DNA from: QHXW01 sp035297145
GTDB taxonomy: Bacteria; Acidobacteriota; Terriglobia; Bryobacterales; Bryobacteraceae
NCBI GenBank assembly: GCA_035297145.1
Contig: DATGZN010000036.1
Span: forward strand, 209,226 to 273,225
Length of the DNA: 64,000 bases
Reading direction: 5' to 3'
Below are positions 14,957-23,119 of this stretch, one piece after another. Both the position numbers and the translations under genes were made by a program. Position 1 is the first letter of the stretch. The number at the start of each line of letters is the position of its first letter. Below the pieces are notes generated by a model. It was not told where the DNA came from, did not search any database, and saw only the letters and a list, made by a program, of their open reading frames with translations.

Positions 14957-15802
14957 ATGAGACGTGTCCTGTGTACGCTTCTGTTGCTCGGCTTCGGCGC
15001 CCCGGCCCATTTGGCGCCGCAAACTGCCTCATCCCACGCCTCGGGAGATCATCCTTTTCACTGGCCAAATGGCAAGCGAGTGGCGGTGACCCTTTCCTTC
15101 GATGACGCCCGCGACAGCCAGATGGATGTCGGCTTGGCGCTGTTCGACCGCTACCATGCAAAAGTGACCTTTTATGTAAACCCGCCGAACATGAAAAGGC
15201 GCCTGGACGCGTGGAAAGACGCGGCGGCGAAAGGCTATGAAATCGGTAATCACACCATGTCTCATCCCTGCACGGGCAACTACGCGTGGGTCGGGAAGAA
15301 CGATCTTGAAGACTACACGATGGCCAAGATGGAGCAGGAAATCGACGAGGCCAACGCCGAAACCCAGCGTCTGCTGGGCGTAAAGCCGTCAACGTTTGCT
15401 TATCCGTGCGGCCAGAAATTCATCGGCAGGGGCACGGGGACTCAGAGTTACGTGCCGCTCGTCGCCAGGAAGTTTCGGGTCGGACGGGGGTTTCGGGATG
15501 AGGCTGCCAACGGTCCCATGTTCTGTGATTTCGCGCAGGTGCTCTCGCCGCAATGTGACGGAATGAGCTTTGATGACATGAAAAAATGGGTACTCGTCGC
15601 TGCAGAGAACGGTGGGTGGCTGGTTTTCACCGGCCACGAGATCGGCAAGCCTGGATACCAGATCACCGACGCCTCCGTTTTGGATCAGTTTCTGCAGTAT
15701 GCAGGTGATCCGGCCAATGGCGTCTGGCTGGATACCGTGGACGCTATCGCCCGATACATTCAGCAGCAGCGGGACCATGCGCCATCTCCAGGCGGATTGT
15801 AA
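14957..15802 (+). CDS. Secreted polysaccharide deacetylase (NodB-like, CE4 family)
   Basis: 281 residues. A signal peptide (MRRVLCTLLLLGFGAPAHLA) precedes a NodB-homology domain: VAVTLSFDDARDSQ carries the catalytic/metal Asp pair, and IGNHTMSHP the H(S/T)xxH metal-binding histidines; ending sequence GWLVFTGHEIG fits the later motif with a histidine. Such enzymes remove N-acetyl groups from chitin-like, peptidoglycan or exopolysaccharide chains. I chose ATG 14957 over 14948 because the TATAAT overlaps the earlier one. The gene sits between the second rpoC-tail copy and a truncated third copy. Confidence 0.85.
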   Translation: MRRVLCTLLLLGFGAPAHLAPQTASSHASGDHPFHWPNGKRVAVTLSFDDARDSQMDVGLALFDRYHAKVTFYVNPPNMKRRLDAWKDAAAKGYEIGNHTMSHPCTGNYAWVGKNDLEDYTMAKMEQEIDEANAETQRLLGVKPSTFAYPCGQKFIGRGTGTQSYVPLVARKFRVGRGFRDEAANGPMFCDFAQVLSPQCDGMSFDDMKKWVLVAAENGGWLVFTGHEIGKPGYQITDASVLDQFLQYAGDPANGVWLDTVDAIARYIQQQRDHAPSPGGL

Positions 15803-15814
15803 CCGGCGGGTCTA

Positions 15815-15838
15815 GCGCCGGAGGCTCGAAATGGTCTC
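15815..15838 (+). repeat. Truncated third copy of the rpoC terminator stem
   Basis: GCGCCGGAGGCTCGAAATGGTCTC matches the left arm and loop of the two rpoC-tail terminators with one change, but the right arm and T-run are missing. The bases just before it (ACCGGCGGGTCT) resemble the start of copy 1 (ACCGGCGGTCT), suggesting a copy with its middle deleted. Confidence 0.6.
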
Positions 15839-15866
15839 AACTCCTTTTGCGCTACCATGGAGTTGC

Positions 15867-15912
15867 GGCGATGGAGTTCGCCATAACCGCCCGCGGGCTG
15901 ATGACTCCTACC
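15867..15912 (+). ncRNA. Fluoride riboswitch (crcB motif)
   Basis: The aptamer blocks follow in order: GGCGATGGAG, TTCGCC, ATAACCGCC, CGCGGGC, TGATGACTCCTACC. GGCG pairs with CGCC, GCCCG/CGGGC form the second stem, and GGAG can pair with CTCC as in the known pseudoknotted fold. It lies directly upstream of crcB, the standard partner. Binding of fluoride with magnesium should allow expression of the exporter. Confidence 0.93.
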
Positions 15913-15925
15913 CAAAATCTGTTGG

Positions 15926-16312
15926 TTGGAGTCAGCCTTGCAAACTATATTCTGGATCTCACTGGGCGCAATCGTAGGAGCAAACCTCCGGTATTTCGTC
16001 GCACAGTACGTCGCCAGGCTACTGTCGCCGGAATTTCCTTACGGCACCCTGGTGATCAACATCACCGGCAGTTTCGTACTGGGATTCTTCCTGGTTTGGA
16101 CCACCGAACGCGTGTTGGCCGATCCGCATTGGCGGCTTCTGATCGCTGTTGGCTTCTGCGGCGGATATACTACCTATTCGAGCTACGCGTTCGAAACCTT
16201 CGCGCTGATGGAGCAGGGCCAATGGCTTGCTTCGATCCTGAACATCGCTGCGTCGAACCTGCTTGCCTTGATGGCCGTTGTTCTGGGAGCGGTCCTGGCG
16301 CGCAGCCTGTAG
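15926..16312 (+). CDS. crcB: Fluoride ion channel/exporter CrcB (Fluc)
   Basis: 128 residues with four membrane helices. Family hallmarks are GAIVGANLRYF, the YGTLVINITGSFVLGFF block with its conserved Asn, and GFCGGYTTYSSYAFET, which holds the fluoride-coordinating Phe/Thr/Ser track and central sodium site. Fluc proteins form antiparallel dimers in the inner membrane and let fluoride leave the cell. The start is a TTG just after the fluoride riboswitch; another TTG at 15938 is possible and no strong ribosome binding site decides between them. A DUF190 gene follows 13 bases later. Confidence 0.93.
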   Translation: MESALQTIFWISLGAIVGANLRYFVAQYVARLLSPEFPYGTLVINITGSFVLGFFLVWTTERVLADPHWRLLIAVGFCGGYTTYSSYAFETFALMEQGQWLASILNIAASNLLALMAVVLGAVLARSL

Positions 16313-16325
16313 GAGTTTGACGGAC

Positions 16326-16649
16326 ATGAAGACCGCGGTACAGGTCACTATTTATTTGAACGAGTCCGACAAGTGGCACAAGAAGCCGCTACATTCCGAA
16401 ATTCTTCAGATGCTCCGTGCCGAGTCTGTCGCCGGCGCGAGCGCCTTTCACGCGGTAGCCGGATTCAACGGCCGGAATCACGTCCATACGTCACACTTGG
16501 TGGACGCCGGCGGCAATCTGCCGGTGGTGATTATTTTCGTTGACTTCGAGGAACACGTGAATCGCGTGCTTCCCAAGCTCTGTGAGATGGCCCCGCACCG
16601 TCTGATTGTTCGTGAAAACGTCGTGATCGAGCAGGGGAGCCTGGATTAG
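16326..16649 (+). CDS. DUF190 family protein (CrcB partner)
   Basis: 107 residues. VQVTIYLNESDKWHKKPLH followed by AGASAFHAVAGFNG and VVIIFVDFEEHVNRVLPKL match the DUF190 pattern, a small PII-like alpha/beta protein. These genes commonly lie beside crcB and share the fluoride riboswitch transcript. AGGAG lies about ten bases before the ATG. The biochemical role is not established; a regulatory function at the membrane is suggested by the PII-like fold (inference). Confidence 0.85.
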   Translation: MKTAVQVTIYLNESDKWHKKPLHSEILQMLRAESVAGASAFHAVAGFNGRNHVHTSHLVDAGGNLPVVIIFVDFEEHVNRVLPKLCEMAPHRLIVRENVVIEQGSLD

Positions 16650-16657
16650 CCCTGGGC

Positions 16658-17428
16658 TTACCGCATCACCCCGAGATGTACACCGCTGTCCACGGTGATG
16701 ATCTCGCCGGTAACCTTATCCGCGCCTTCCAGCAGCCAGACCACCGCATCGGCGACGTCTTCCGGCACCACGGTAGCCTTCAGCGGCGTGATGGCCTCGT
16801 AGTTCTTCTTCTTGGCCTCGTACTCGGAGCCCAGTCCGGATTTCAGCCACCGTGTCTCCACGAAGCCAGGGCAGACCGCGTTGACGCGAATCGCCGGGCC
16901 CAGAGCGCGCGCGAGCGAAAGTGTCATCGTATTTAGTGCACCTTTTGACGCGGCGTACGCAACCGAAGATCCCATGCCCATGATGCCCGCGATGGATGAG
17001 ACGTTGACGATCGCGCCTCCACCTTGCTTTTGCATCGCGGGAGCCACGGCGCGGACCATTTGGAAAGCGCCGATCACGTTGACGCCGAAGATGCGCTGAA
17101 AGTCGGCCGCCTGGAGCGCGTCGAGGTCGTCATGGCGCGCAAACTTGGTGGTGCCGGCGTTGTTTACCAGCGCGTCGATGCGGCCCCATTTTTCTTTCGC
17201 GGCCCCGGCGAGCCGCCGGCAGTCCTCATCGCAAGAGACATCGGCCTGCACAATAATGGTCTGTCCGCCTTTCAGCTCGCAAGCCGCCGCCACTTCGCGC
17301 GCTTCCCGCTCGCTCTTGGTGTAGTTGATCGCCACGTGCGCGCCCTTCGAAGCCAGCTGCTCCGCGCACGCCGCCCCAATGCCGGCCGCGGAACCGGTGA
17401 CAATGCAGACAGCCTGAATGAGGATCAT
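16658..17428 (-). CDS. SDR-family NAD(P)-dependent oxidoreductase (FabG-like)
   Basis: 256 residues with the classical short-chain dehydrogenase layout: TGSAAGIG cofactor motif near residue 12, NNAG at about 88-91, catalytic Ser in NVSSIAG, and YAASKGA with the Tyr/Lys pair. VNAVCPGFVETRW follows, and the end (GEIITVDSGVHLG) is typical. The substrate is not evident; FabG-type 3-ketoacyl or sugar-alcohol oxidation are both possible. The gene converges with the DUF190 gene (8-base gap) and follows the Uma2 gene on the same strand. Confidence 0.88.
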   Translation of the reverse strand: MILIQAVCIVTGSAAGIGAACAEQLASKGAHVAINYTKSEREAREVAAACELKGGQTIIVQADVSCDEDCRRLAGAAKEKWGRIDALVNNAGTTKFARHDDLDALQAADFQRIFGVNVIGAFQMVRAVAPAMQKQGGGAIVNVSSIAGIMGMGSSVAYAASKGALNTMTLSLARALGPAIRVNAVCPGFVETRWLKSGLGSEYEAKKKNYEAITPLKATVVPEDVADAVVWLLEGADKVTGEIITVDSGVHLGVMR

Positions 17429-17439
17429 GTCAAGAGGTA

Positions 17440-18003
17440 CTACTTGGGCCAGATCCGTGCGATCTCGATCTCCAGGCCTGGGAATGCGCGCGCGGATATG
17501 GTTCCGTCAGAGATGATTTCGGGATCGCGATACACGCCGTCCGCTAGCCGGTAGATTTCCACGGCGCGCTTGAAGGGGTCAACAATCCAATACTCGCCTA
17601 TGCCGGCCAACGCGTAGTCGTCCAGCTTCTCGGTGCGCTCAACATTGCCGCGGGGAGTAGATAGGATTTCGATGACGAGGTCCGGCGGTTCGCCGGCTTC
17701 GAAATAGCGGCGCGGCCGATGGCGGGAAACAATGAGGTCCGGCGTGCGGGTCTGGATCTCGCCGAGCGGGCTCGGTTCACGCGGAATAAACACGCTCACC
17801 GCAGGAACGACAAAGCCGTAATCCAGCTTCTCGATTTTTTCATCCAGGAGCCGGTTGAGCTTGGCACTCACTATCTGATGCGGAATTTCCGGCGGTGGCA
17901 CGAGTACCGCCCTCCCTTCGACCACCTCCCAACGCCCCTCATCGGGAAGGCGCTCGAAATCCGCTCGGGTCAGCACCAGCAGGTCCTGCATCGTGGCGAT
18001 CAC
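17440..18003 (-). CDS. Uma2-family (DUF820) putative endonuclease
   Basis: 187 residues. The PD-(D/E)xK-like core is visible: PDLIVSRHRPRRY, then PPDLVIEILSTPRGNVERTE followed by KLDDYALAGIGEYWIVDP, with the conserved Asp, Glu and Lys. Uma2 proteins are widespread in Acidobacteria, Cyanobacteria and Chloroflexi; biochemical function is largely unknown, though a restriction-like fold is accepted. It lies 11 bases upstream of the SDR gene, possibly co-transcribed. Confidence 0.85.
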   Translation of the reverse strand: MIATMQDLLVLTRADFERLPDEGRWEVVEGRAVLVPPPEIPHQIVSAKLNRLLDEKIEKLDYGFVVPAVSVFIPREPSPLGEIQTRTPDLIVSRHRPRRYFEAGEPPDLVIEILSTPRGNVERTEKLDDYALAGIGEYWIVDPFKRAVEIYRLADGVYRDPEIISDGTISARAFPGLEIEIARIWPK

Positions 18004-18111
18004 TTTCCTATTCTAGCTCCGGGTTCGCGGGCTTTCTGCCGGCTGAAGGACTGCTCCCAGAACATCCCTGGCTTCCGCTTCGCAGTCACGCGGCACTTGG
18101 ATCTCGACCCA

Positions 18112-18375
18112 CTAGTACAGAAGCGGATCGACGCCCGCCACCAGCGTGGCGATCTCGCCCAGGACGACAAACGGAATCTCCGACTCCTCCAGCAGCCCCT
18201 TCGCCATAGCGAGCTGGATCTGATCGTTAGTTACGAAAACGATGACCGGGTCAAGAGAAGGATCGAAACGGCTGGGTGGCTCTGGCGGCGGTGGCCCAGC
18301 CAGTAACGGAACGTGGCAGTCGGAGCATTCCGTGAAACCTTCGCGGAACTCGGCCCTGCATTGTGGGCAATACAC
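18112..18375 (-). CDS. Zinc-ribbon/DUF2007-like protein, truncated by an amber codon
   Basis: 87 residues from GTG 18375 (GGAGG six bases upstream). It starts with a zinc ribbon, MYCPQCRAEFREGFTECSDC, then a proline-rich linker and a ferredoxin-like DUF2007 domain (DPVIVFVTNDQIQLAMAKGL, then LLEESEIPFVVLGE) ending DPLLY. Directly after the TAG (18112-18114) the same frame continues for 32 codons, WVEIQVPRDCEAEARDVLGA and onward to a TAG at 18013. This continuation reads as the missing end of a DUF2007 domain, so the gene appears split by a single nonsense change. Function unknown. Confidence 0.7.
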   Translation of the reverse strand: MYCPQCRAEFREGFTECSDCHVPLLAGPPPPEPPSRFDPSLDPVIVFVTNDQIQLAMAKGLLEESEIPFVVLGEIATLVAGVDPLLY

Positions 18376-18451
18376 GAGAGGCCTCCGGCCCAATTGTACC
18401 GCCGCCACCGTAACCAAATCGCAATCTGTGCCACGCTACAATGACCTGACC

Positions 18452-19774
18452 GTGACTCCAACCACTCCCGCCGCCATTGGAGCCCGCCCGCGCAGGAGCA
18501 TGGCACGGTGGCAGGCCCTCACCATCACGCTGCTGATCGCGGGCTATGCGGGCTATTATTTGTGCCGCTCGAATCTATCCGTCACGCTTCCCATGATCAT
18601 TGCGGATATGGCGCGCAAGGGCGGCTCACCAGACGCGCTCCGCATCCGCTTCGGAACCATTGCGTCATTCGGCGTGCTGGCTTACGCCATCGGAAAGTTT
18701 CCTAGCGGCAGCCTGGCGGATTTCCTCGGGGGCAGGCGAAATTTCCTCGCCGGTATGGGACTCGCGGTGGTCTGCACTCTGCTGTTTGCGTCCGGCAGTT
18801 CGATGTCGATTTTCGCGCTGGCGTGGTTCTGCAACCGGCTGGTGCAGTCACTGGGCTGGGCGGGGATGGTCAAGATCACATCCAAATGGTTTTCCTACCG
18901 TCGCTACGGCACCGTGATGGGACTGGTCAGCCTGAGCTACCTTTTCGGCGACGCTCTCTCGCGGCGTTTCCTCGCGGCTTTGATCGCCTGGCACCTTGGC
19001 TGGCGCGCCGTTTTCGTGGTCTCGGCGGCGGTGCTGGGCGGGATCTTCGTCATCTGCGCGTTGCTCCTGCGCGAATCGCCCGCGCAAATCGGAGCGGCGG
19101 AGCCGCAGACGAATCCGGCAAACCTTTTCGGTAAAGAAGGCGAACGCCCGGCCCCGGAAAGCCTGAAGAAACTGCTGCGCCCGCTCCTGCGCAGTCAGAT
19201 TTTTTGGATTGTGTGCGTGCTGTCGCTCGGTACCACGCTCGTGCGCGAAACCTTCGGCCTGTGGACCCCGACCTATTTCACGCAAGCGGCGGGACTCAGC
19301 ACCGCCGAGGCCGCCGAGAAAAGCGCTCTGTTTCCGCTGCTGGGCGGCGTCTCGGTGCTCTTGTGCGGCTGGCTGAGTGACCGGCTGGGCGCGCGCGGCC
19401 GGGCTTCAGTGACCTTTTTTGGTCTGGCGATGAGTGGCGCCGTGCTCTTGTGGCTGGGGCTGGGATCGTTCGCGGGATCGCGCACCTGGCCTGTGATCCT
19501 GGTGAGCCTGGTTGCTTTCCTGATCATTGGGCCCTACTCGTTTCTGGCGGGGGCCATCGCCCTCGACTTCGGCGGTAAGCAGGGGGCCTCCACCGCTTCC
19601 GGCGTCATTGACGGCGTTGGGTATCTCGGTGGGGTGCTGTCGGGCGATGCGGTGGCACGCGTTTCGGTTCGGTTTGGCTGGGGTGGAGTTTTCGTAGCGC
19701 TGGCGGTGGTGGCGTTTCTCACCGCCGGCGCCGCTGCCGTCTTTTGGATTCGTGAGGCGCGGCCCGAGTCCTAG
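18452..19774 (+). CDS. MFS transporter, organophosphate:phosphate antiporter-like
   Basis: 440 residues with about 12 membrane helices. The first helix (ITLLIAGYAGYYLCRSNLSV) with YxxRSNlSV and the later GWLSDRLGARGR loop resemble the GlpT/UhpT branch of the major facilitator superfamily. SKWFSYRRYGTVMGLVSLSY also fits. The substrate may be a phosphorylated sugar or glycerol phosphate (family inference). I chose GTG 18452: a TACAAT (18437-18442) lies only nine bases before it, and the longer upstream frame overlaps the divergent DUF2007 gene. An ATG at 18500 has its AGGAG too close. Confidence 0.82.
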   Translation: MTPTTPAAIGARPRRSMARWQALTITLLIAGYAGYYLCRSNLSVTLPMIIADMARKGGSPDALRIRFGTIASFGVLAYAIGKFPSGSLADFLGGRRNFLAGMGLAVVCTLLFASGSSMSIFALAWFCNRLVQSLGWAGMVKITSKWFSYRRYGTVMGLVSLSYLFGDALSRRFLAALIAWHLGWRAVFVVSAAVLGGIFVICALLLRESPAQIGAAEPQTNPANLFGKEGERPAPESLKKLLRPLLRSQIFWIVCVLSLGTTLVRETFGLWTPTYFTQAAGLSTAEAAEKSALFPLLGGVSVLLCGWLSDRLGARGRASVTFFGLAMSGAVLLWLGLGSFAGSRTWPVILVSLVAFLIIGPYSFLAGAIALDFGGKQGASTASGVIDGVGYLGGVLSGDAVARVSVRFGWGGVFVALAVVAFLTAGAAAVFWIREARPES

Positions 19775-19775
19775 C

Positions 19776-20198
19776 CTACTTCTGCAGCGACTCGATATAT
19801 TTCGACAGGTTCGAGATACGCAGCTTCACGATGGAATCGTTGCCCGGCGAGAGCGAGTGGAAAACGGGTCCCCAAAGCGGCATTTCGGAACTGCCGTGTG
19901 CGTGAATTTCATCGGCGCCTTCAAGGACGTGTACAACTCGGCCCGTCGGAAACTTGCCACCGCTCTTCTGTGTCAGCGTGGTTAGATCAGCGGGCGGTGT
20001 CTTCAGCGCTTCCGCCGCCGGACCGGCGCCCTTGCCGTCCATCCCGTGGCAGGCGGCGCAGTAAGCTTTGAACATTTCCGCACCAGAATCCGCGCGGGTC
20101 GAGCTAACGGGGACTTTCTTGACTTCCTTTGTCGATTGCCCGACGGCGAAGAGTGCGCATCCCGTGGTCACCAGGAACAAAACAACTGGCGTCTTCAT
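19776..20198 (-). CDS. Secreted c-type cytochrome
   Basis: 140 residues. A signal peptide (TPVVLFLVTTGCALFAVGQ) leads to one heme-binding CAACH (residues 47-51) in a class I cytochrome c fold; the likely axial methionine is in SSEMPLWGP. One-heme domains of this type carry electrons in the periplasm, often next to larger dehydrogenases, but none is adjacent. AAAGGAG seven bases before the ATG supports this start over the longer frame. The gene converges with the MFS gene (one-base gap). Confidence 0.88.
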   Translation of the reverse strand: MKTPVVLFLVTTGCALFAVGQSTKEVKKVPVSSTRADSGAEMFKAYCAACHGMDGKGAGPAAEALKTPPADLTTLTQKSGGKFPTGRVVHVLEGADEIHAHGSSEMPLWGPVFHSLSPGNDSIVKLRISNLSKYIESLQK

Positions 20199-20422
20199 TC
20201 TGATCTCCTTTTGGCTGCGATTCGAGAAACCACGGTGCAAAGCGCGTACCGTAAAGATAAGCATTTTATATTCAACAACTTAGGATGGATAGCCAGGCTC
20301 GCACAGCGCGATGTGACGCACCGAGCCTGATGAGGATCTGGGTATATTCCCTCAGTAGCCTTACGTCGTGGAACATCTTTTGCTCAGAAAATTTGCGTAG
20401 AATCTTATCGGAGGACGTTGCG

Positions 20423-21670
20423 ATGTTGCTCGTACCGCGCTCTTCTTCCATCGACAGGTGGTTACTCCAGAGAATTCTCAGCGCCACGGGAAACCCGCCC
20501 ATACGACTCGCAATAAAAGGCGGGGCATCCATTTCACCAACTAACGCGCAGCCGGTAGGAACGCTTCTCTTCCAAGATCGGGTCGCGCTCCTAAGAACGA
20601 TTCTTCAGCCTGAAATCGGATTCGGTGACGAATACGCCGATGGCAAGATGGCAGTGGAGGGCGATCTCGTCACACTGCTCGAAGCAGCGTACAATTCGTG
20701 GCCCGGCCCGGCAGCCTGGGGCTGGCTCACAAGGTTTAAGTCGAGCTGGGTCGAACGATTCAAGGCTAACAGCCCGCGGCGTTCCCGCACGAACGTGCAC
20801 CATCACTACGATCTGACGACAGATTTCTACAAACGATGGCTGGACCGGCAGTTGCTGTACACATGCGCGTATTTTCCAACTCCGACGGCCACGCTTGAAG
20901 AAGCGCAAACGGCCAAGATGGATCATGTGTGCCGCAAATTGCAACTCCAGCCTGGCGAAACGGTGGCCGAAGCCGGTTGCGGGTGGGGCGCGCTGGCGCT
21001 GCACATGGCGAAGCACTACGGAGTGCGCGTGAAAGCCTTCAATCTGTCGCACGAGCAGATCGTCCACGCGCGCCAGCAAGCCCGGCAACAGGGACTGGAC
21101 GACAAGGTGGAATTCATTGAGGATGACTATCGCAACATGTCCGGGCGGTTCGACGTTTTCGCGTCGATTGGCATGCTGGAACACGTGGGAATCCGGAAAT
21201 ACACGGAACTGGGCAGAGTCATCCACCGCACTCTGGGCAAGTCCGGGCGAGGCATTCTGCATTTCATCGGCCGCAATTTTTCCGCGCCGCTGAGTCCCTG
21301 GATCACGAAGCGAATCTTTCCGGGCGCGTACGCTCCCACTTTGCGGGAAGCCATGACGGTCCTCGAGCCGTGGGATTTCTCGGTTTGCGATGTCGAGAAC
21401 CTGCGCCTGCACTATGCCAAGACGCTGGGGCACTGGCTGGAACGATTCGACCGGTCCGCACCCCAAATCTCGTCGATGTTCGATGGCAGCTTTGTGCGTG
21501 CCTGGCGGCTGTACCTCGCGGGGTCGCTGGTAGCCTTTCGAGTCGGCACACTGCAATTGTTCCAGATTGTTTTTGTGGGGCCGGAATCGACGCACATTCC
21601 CTGGACGCGCGCGCATCTATACGAAGTTCAGCAGCAACAAGGACCGACATGGATGCATGCGATGTCCTGA
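20423..21670 (+). CDS. Cyclopropane-fatty-acid synthase-like SAM methyltransferase
   Basis: 415 residues. The CFA synthase signature is complete: HHHYDLTTDFYKRWLD, YTCAYFPTPTATLEEAQ, the SAM site EAGCGWGALALHMAKHYG, SIGMLEHVG, HFIGRN and FPGAYAPTLREA. The enzyme should transfer a methyl(ene) group from SAM to a double bond in phospholipid acyl chains at the inner membrane. GGAGG lies nine bases before this ATG; an upstream start at 20285 would add 46 unconserved residues. The stop lies inside the next gene (22-base overlap), so the flavoprotein is translationally coupled and probably acts on the same lipid. Confidence 0.92.
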   Translation: MLLVPRSSSIDRWLLQRILSATGNPPIRLAIKGGASISPTNAQPVGTLLFQDRVALLRTILQPEIGFGDEYADGKMAVEGDLVTLLEAAYNSWPGPAAWGWLTRFKSSWVERFKANSPRRSRTNVHHHYDLTTDFYKRWLDRQLLYTCAYFPTPTATLEEAQTAKMDHVCRKLQLQPGETVAEAGCGWGALALHMAKHYGVRVKAFNLSHEQIVHARQQARQQGLDDKVEFIEDDYRNMSGRFDVFASIGMLEHVGIRKYTELGRVIHRTLGKSGRGILHFIGRNFSAPLSPWITKRIFPGAYAPTLREAMTVLEPWDFSVCDVENLRLHYAKTLGHWLERFDRSAPQISSMFDGSFVRAWRLYLAGSLVAFRVGTLQLFQIVFVGPESTHIPWTRAHLYEVQQQQGPTWMHAMS

Positions 21671-22773
21671 TTGTGGGAGGTGGCCCGGCCGGCGCTTCCT
21701 GCGCCTGGAACCTCCAAGATTCCGGGTTGCGAGTCGCAATCCTGGATAAGGCGGCTTTCCCTCGCGATAAAGTCTGCGGCGGCTGGATCACGCTACCGGT
21801 GCTGGACGAACTTAAAATCCAGCCTGACGAGTATGCTCGAGGACGCGTTTTGCAACCCATCACAGGATTCCGCGTTGGTTCGATGGGCGGCCGCGAATTG
21901 GAAACACATTACCGTGCCCCGGTCAGTTACGGGATCCGCCGGTGCGAGTTTGACGACTACCTGCTCAGGCGCTCGGGCGCACGGCTACTGTTGGGGCGGA
22001 CTTTCACGCGTTTGGAACGTTCGCGCGGAGAGTGGATTGTCAATGGTGAAATTCGGACACCGATGCTCGTGGGGGCGGGTGGCACGTTCTGCCCGGTAGC
22101 GCGGTTTTTGGGAGCCAAGGTCAATCGGGAAACCGTGGTGGCGGCGCGGGAGGTCGAGTTCGCCATGGATTCGCGCCAGGCCGCGGCGTGCGCTGTGCGC
22201 GCGGAGATTCCGGAGCTTTACTTCTGCCCCGATATGAAAGGGTACGGCTGGTGTTTTCGCAAAGAGAACGTGCTCAACATCGGGCTGGGCAGAATGGATG
22301 CGCACGGGCTGGCGGGGCATGTCGAGGGCTTCCTGAAGTATTTGCGGGAGCGCGAGAGACTTCGCATCGAGCCGATCCCGCCCATGCACGGCCATGCCTA
22401 TCTGCTGTATGGCAGGACGCCGCGCAACCTGGTTGACGAAGGGGTGGTGCTGATCGGAGACGCCGCGGGGCTGGCATACGCGCAGAGCGGGGAAGGGATT
22501 CGCCCCGCGATTGAATCAGGCCTAATGGCGGCGCGAGCGATCGGCGCGGCGCAAGGGATCTTCAGCCCGGAACGGTTGGAACTTTACCGCGATCTGTTGT
22601 TGAAGCGATTCGGAAAGACAGAGTCACACTGGGCTACGCGCATCGGCAGTCACTTGCCCACAGCAGCGATCACATTTCTGGCGCGGCGATTGCTAACCGC
22701 GGAGTGGTTCACGCGCGGGGTGGTGCTTGACCGGTGGTTCTTGCATCGGGAGGAAGCGGCGCTGGGAGTGTGA
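21649..22773 (+). CDS. Geranylgeranyl-reductase-like FAD oxidoreductase
   Basis: 374 residues. DVLIVGGGPAGASCAWNL is the FAD-binding Rossmann motif; FPRDKVCGGWITLPVLDEL and GVVLIGDAAGLAYAQSGEGI (with GEGI and AIESG) place it in the geranylgeranyl reductase/FixC-like family, whose members reduce isolated C=C bonds in isoprenoid or lipid chains. It overlaps the CFA-synthase-like gene by 22 bases. A linked methyltransferase and alkene reductase suggest production of a methyl-branched acyl chain (inference). It could instead act on an isoprenoid. Its 3' end overlaps a convergent small gene. Confidence 0.85.
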   Translation: MDACDVLIVGGGPAGASCAWNLQDSGLRVAILDKAAFPRDKVCGGWITLPVLDELKIQPDEYARGRVLQPITGFRVGSMGGRELETHYRAPVSYGIRRCEFDDYLLRRSGARLLLGRTFTRLERSRGEWIVNGEIRTPMLVGAGGTFCPVARFLGAKVNRETVVAAREVEFAMDSRQAAACAVRAEIPELYFCPDMKGYGWCFRKENVLNIGLGRMDAHGLAGHVEGFLKYLRERERLRIEPIPPMHGHAYLLYGRTPRNLVDEGVVLIGDAAGLAYAQSGEGIRPAIESGLMAARAIGAAQGIFSPERLELYRDLLLKRFGKTESHWATRIGSHLPTAAITFLARRLLTAEWFTRGVVLDRWFLHREEAALGV

Positions 22774-23074
22774 GAGCGAGGAAGAATGGCCTTACTGACG
22801 CCACTCCTGCGGCCTCTCGCGCCTTGTTGATTTGATTCGCGAGGGCGTCCTCGTGTCCGAGCTCTTTCAGCGAGCTGAGTTGCGCCTCAACCCAGTCCCT
22901 CAGTTGGTGCTTGGCGACCGTCAGTTCGGGACGTGCCCCGGAGGTCTCGATGGTTGCCTCAGCGGCGTGCGCGTGCAGAGTTACCAACGTCGCATCTAGC
23001 GCATGCAATTGCGGGTCTTGAGCGAACGCGGCGCCTACCATCCACAGCGGCACAAGCAATGAGGTGAACCGCAT
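22709..23074 (-). CDS. Small secreted hypothetical protein
   Basis: 121 residues. A clean signal peptide (MRFTSLLVPLWMVGAAFAQ) is followed by a helical, charged region (LTVAKHQLRDWVEAQLSSLK and ELGHEDALANQINKAREAAG). The C-terminal 25 residues are Pro/Ala-rich and overlap the convergent flavoprotein gene by 65 bases. They look unlike the rest, so the gene may have lost its original end. No family recognised. Confidence 0.5.
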   Translation of the reverse strand: MRFTSLLVPLWMVGAAFAQDPQLHALDATLVTLHAHAAEATIETSGARPELTVAKHQLRDWVEAQLSSLKELGHEDALANQINKAREAAGVASVRPFFLALTLPAPLPPDARTTGQAPPRA

Positions 23075-23119
23075 GGACTCGATTTTACCGCGCGGGCGAT
23101 TCCCATGAGACTTTCGAAC

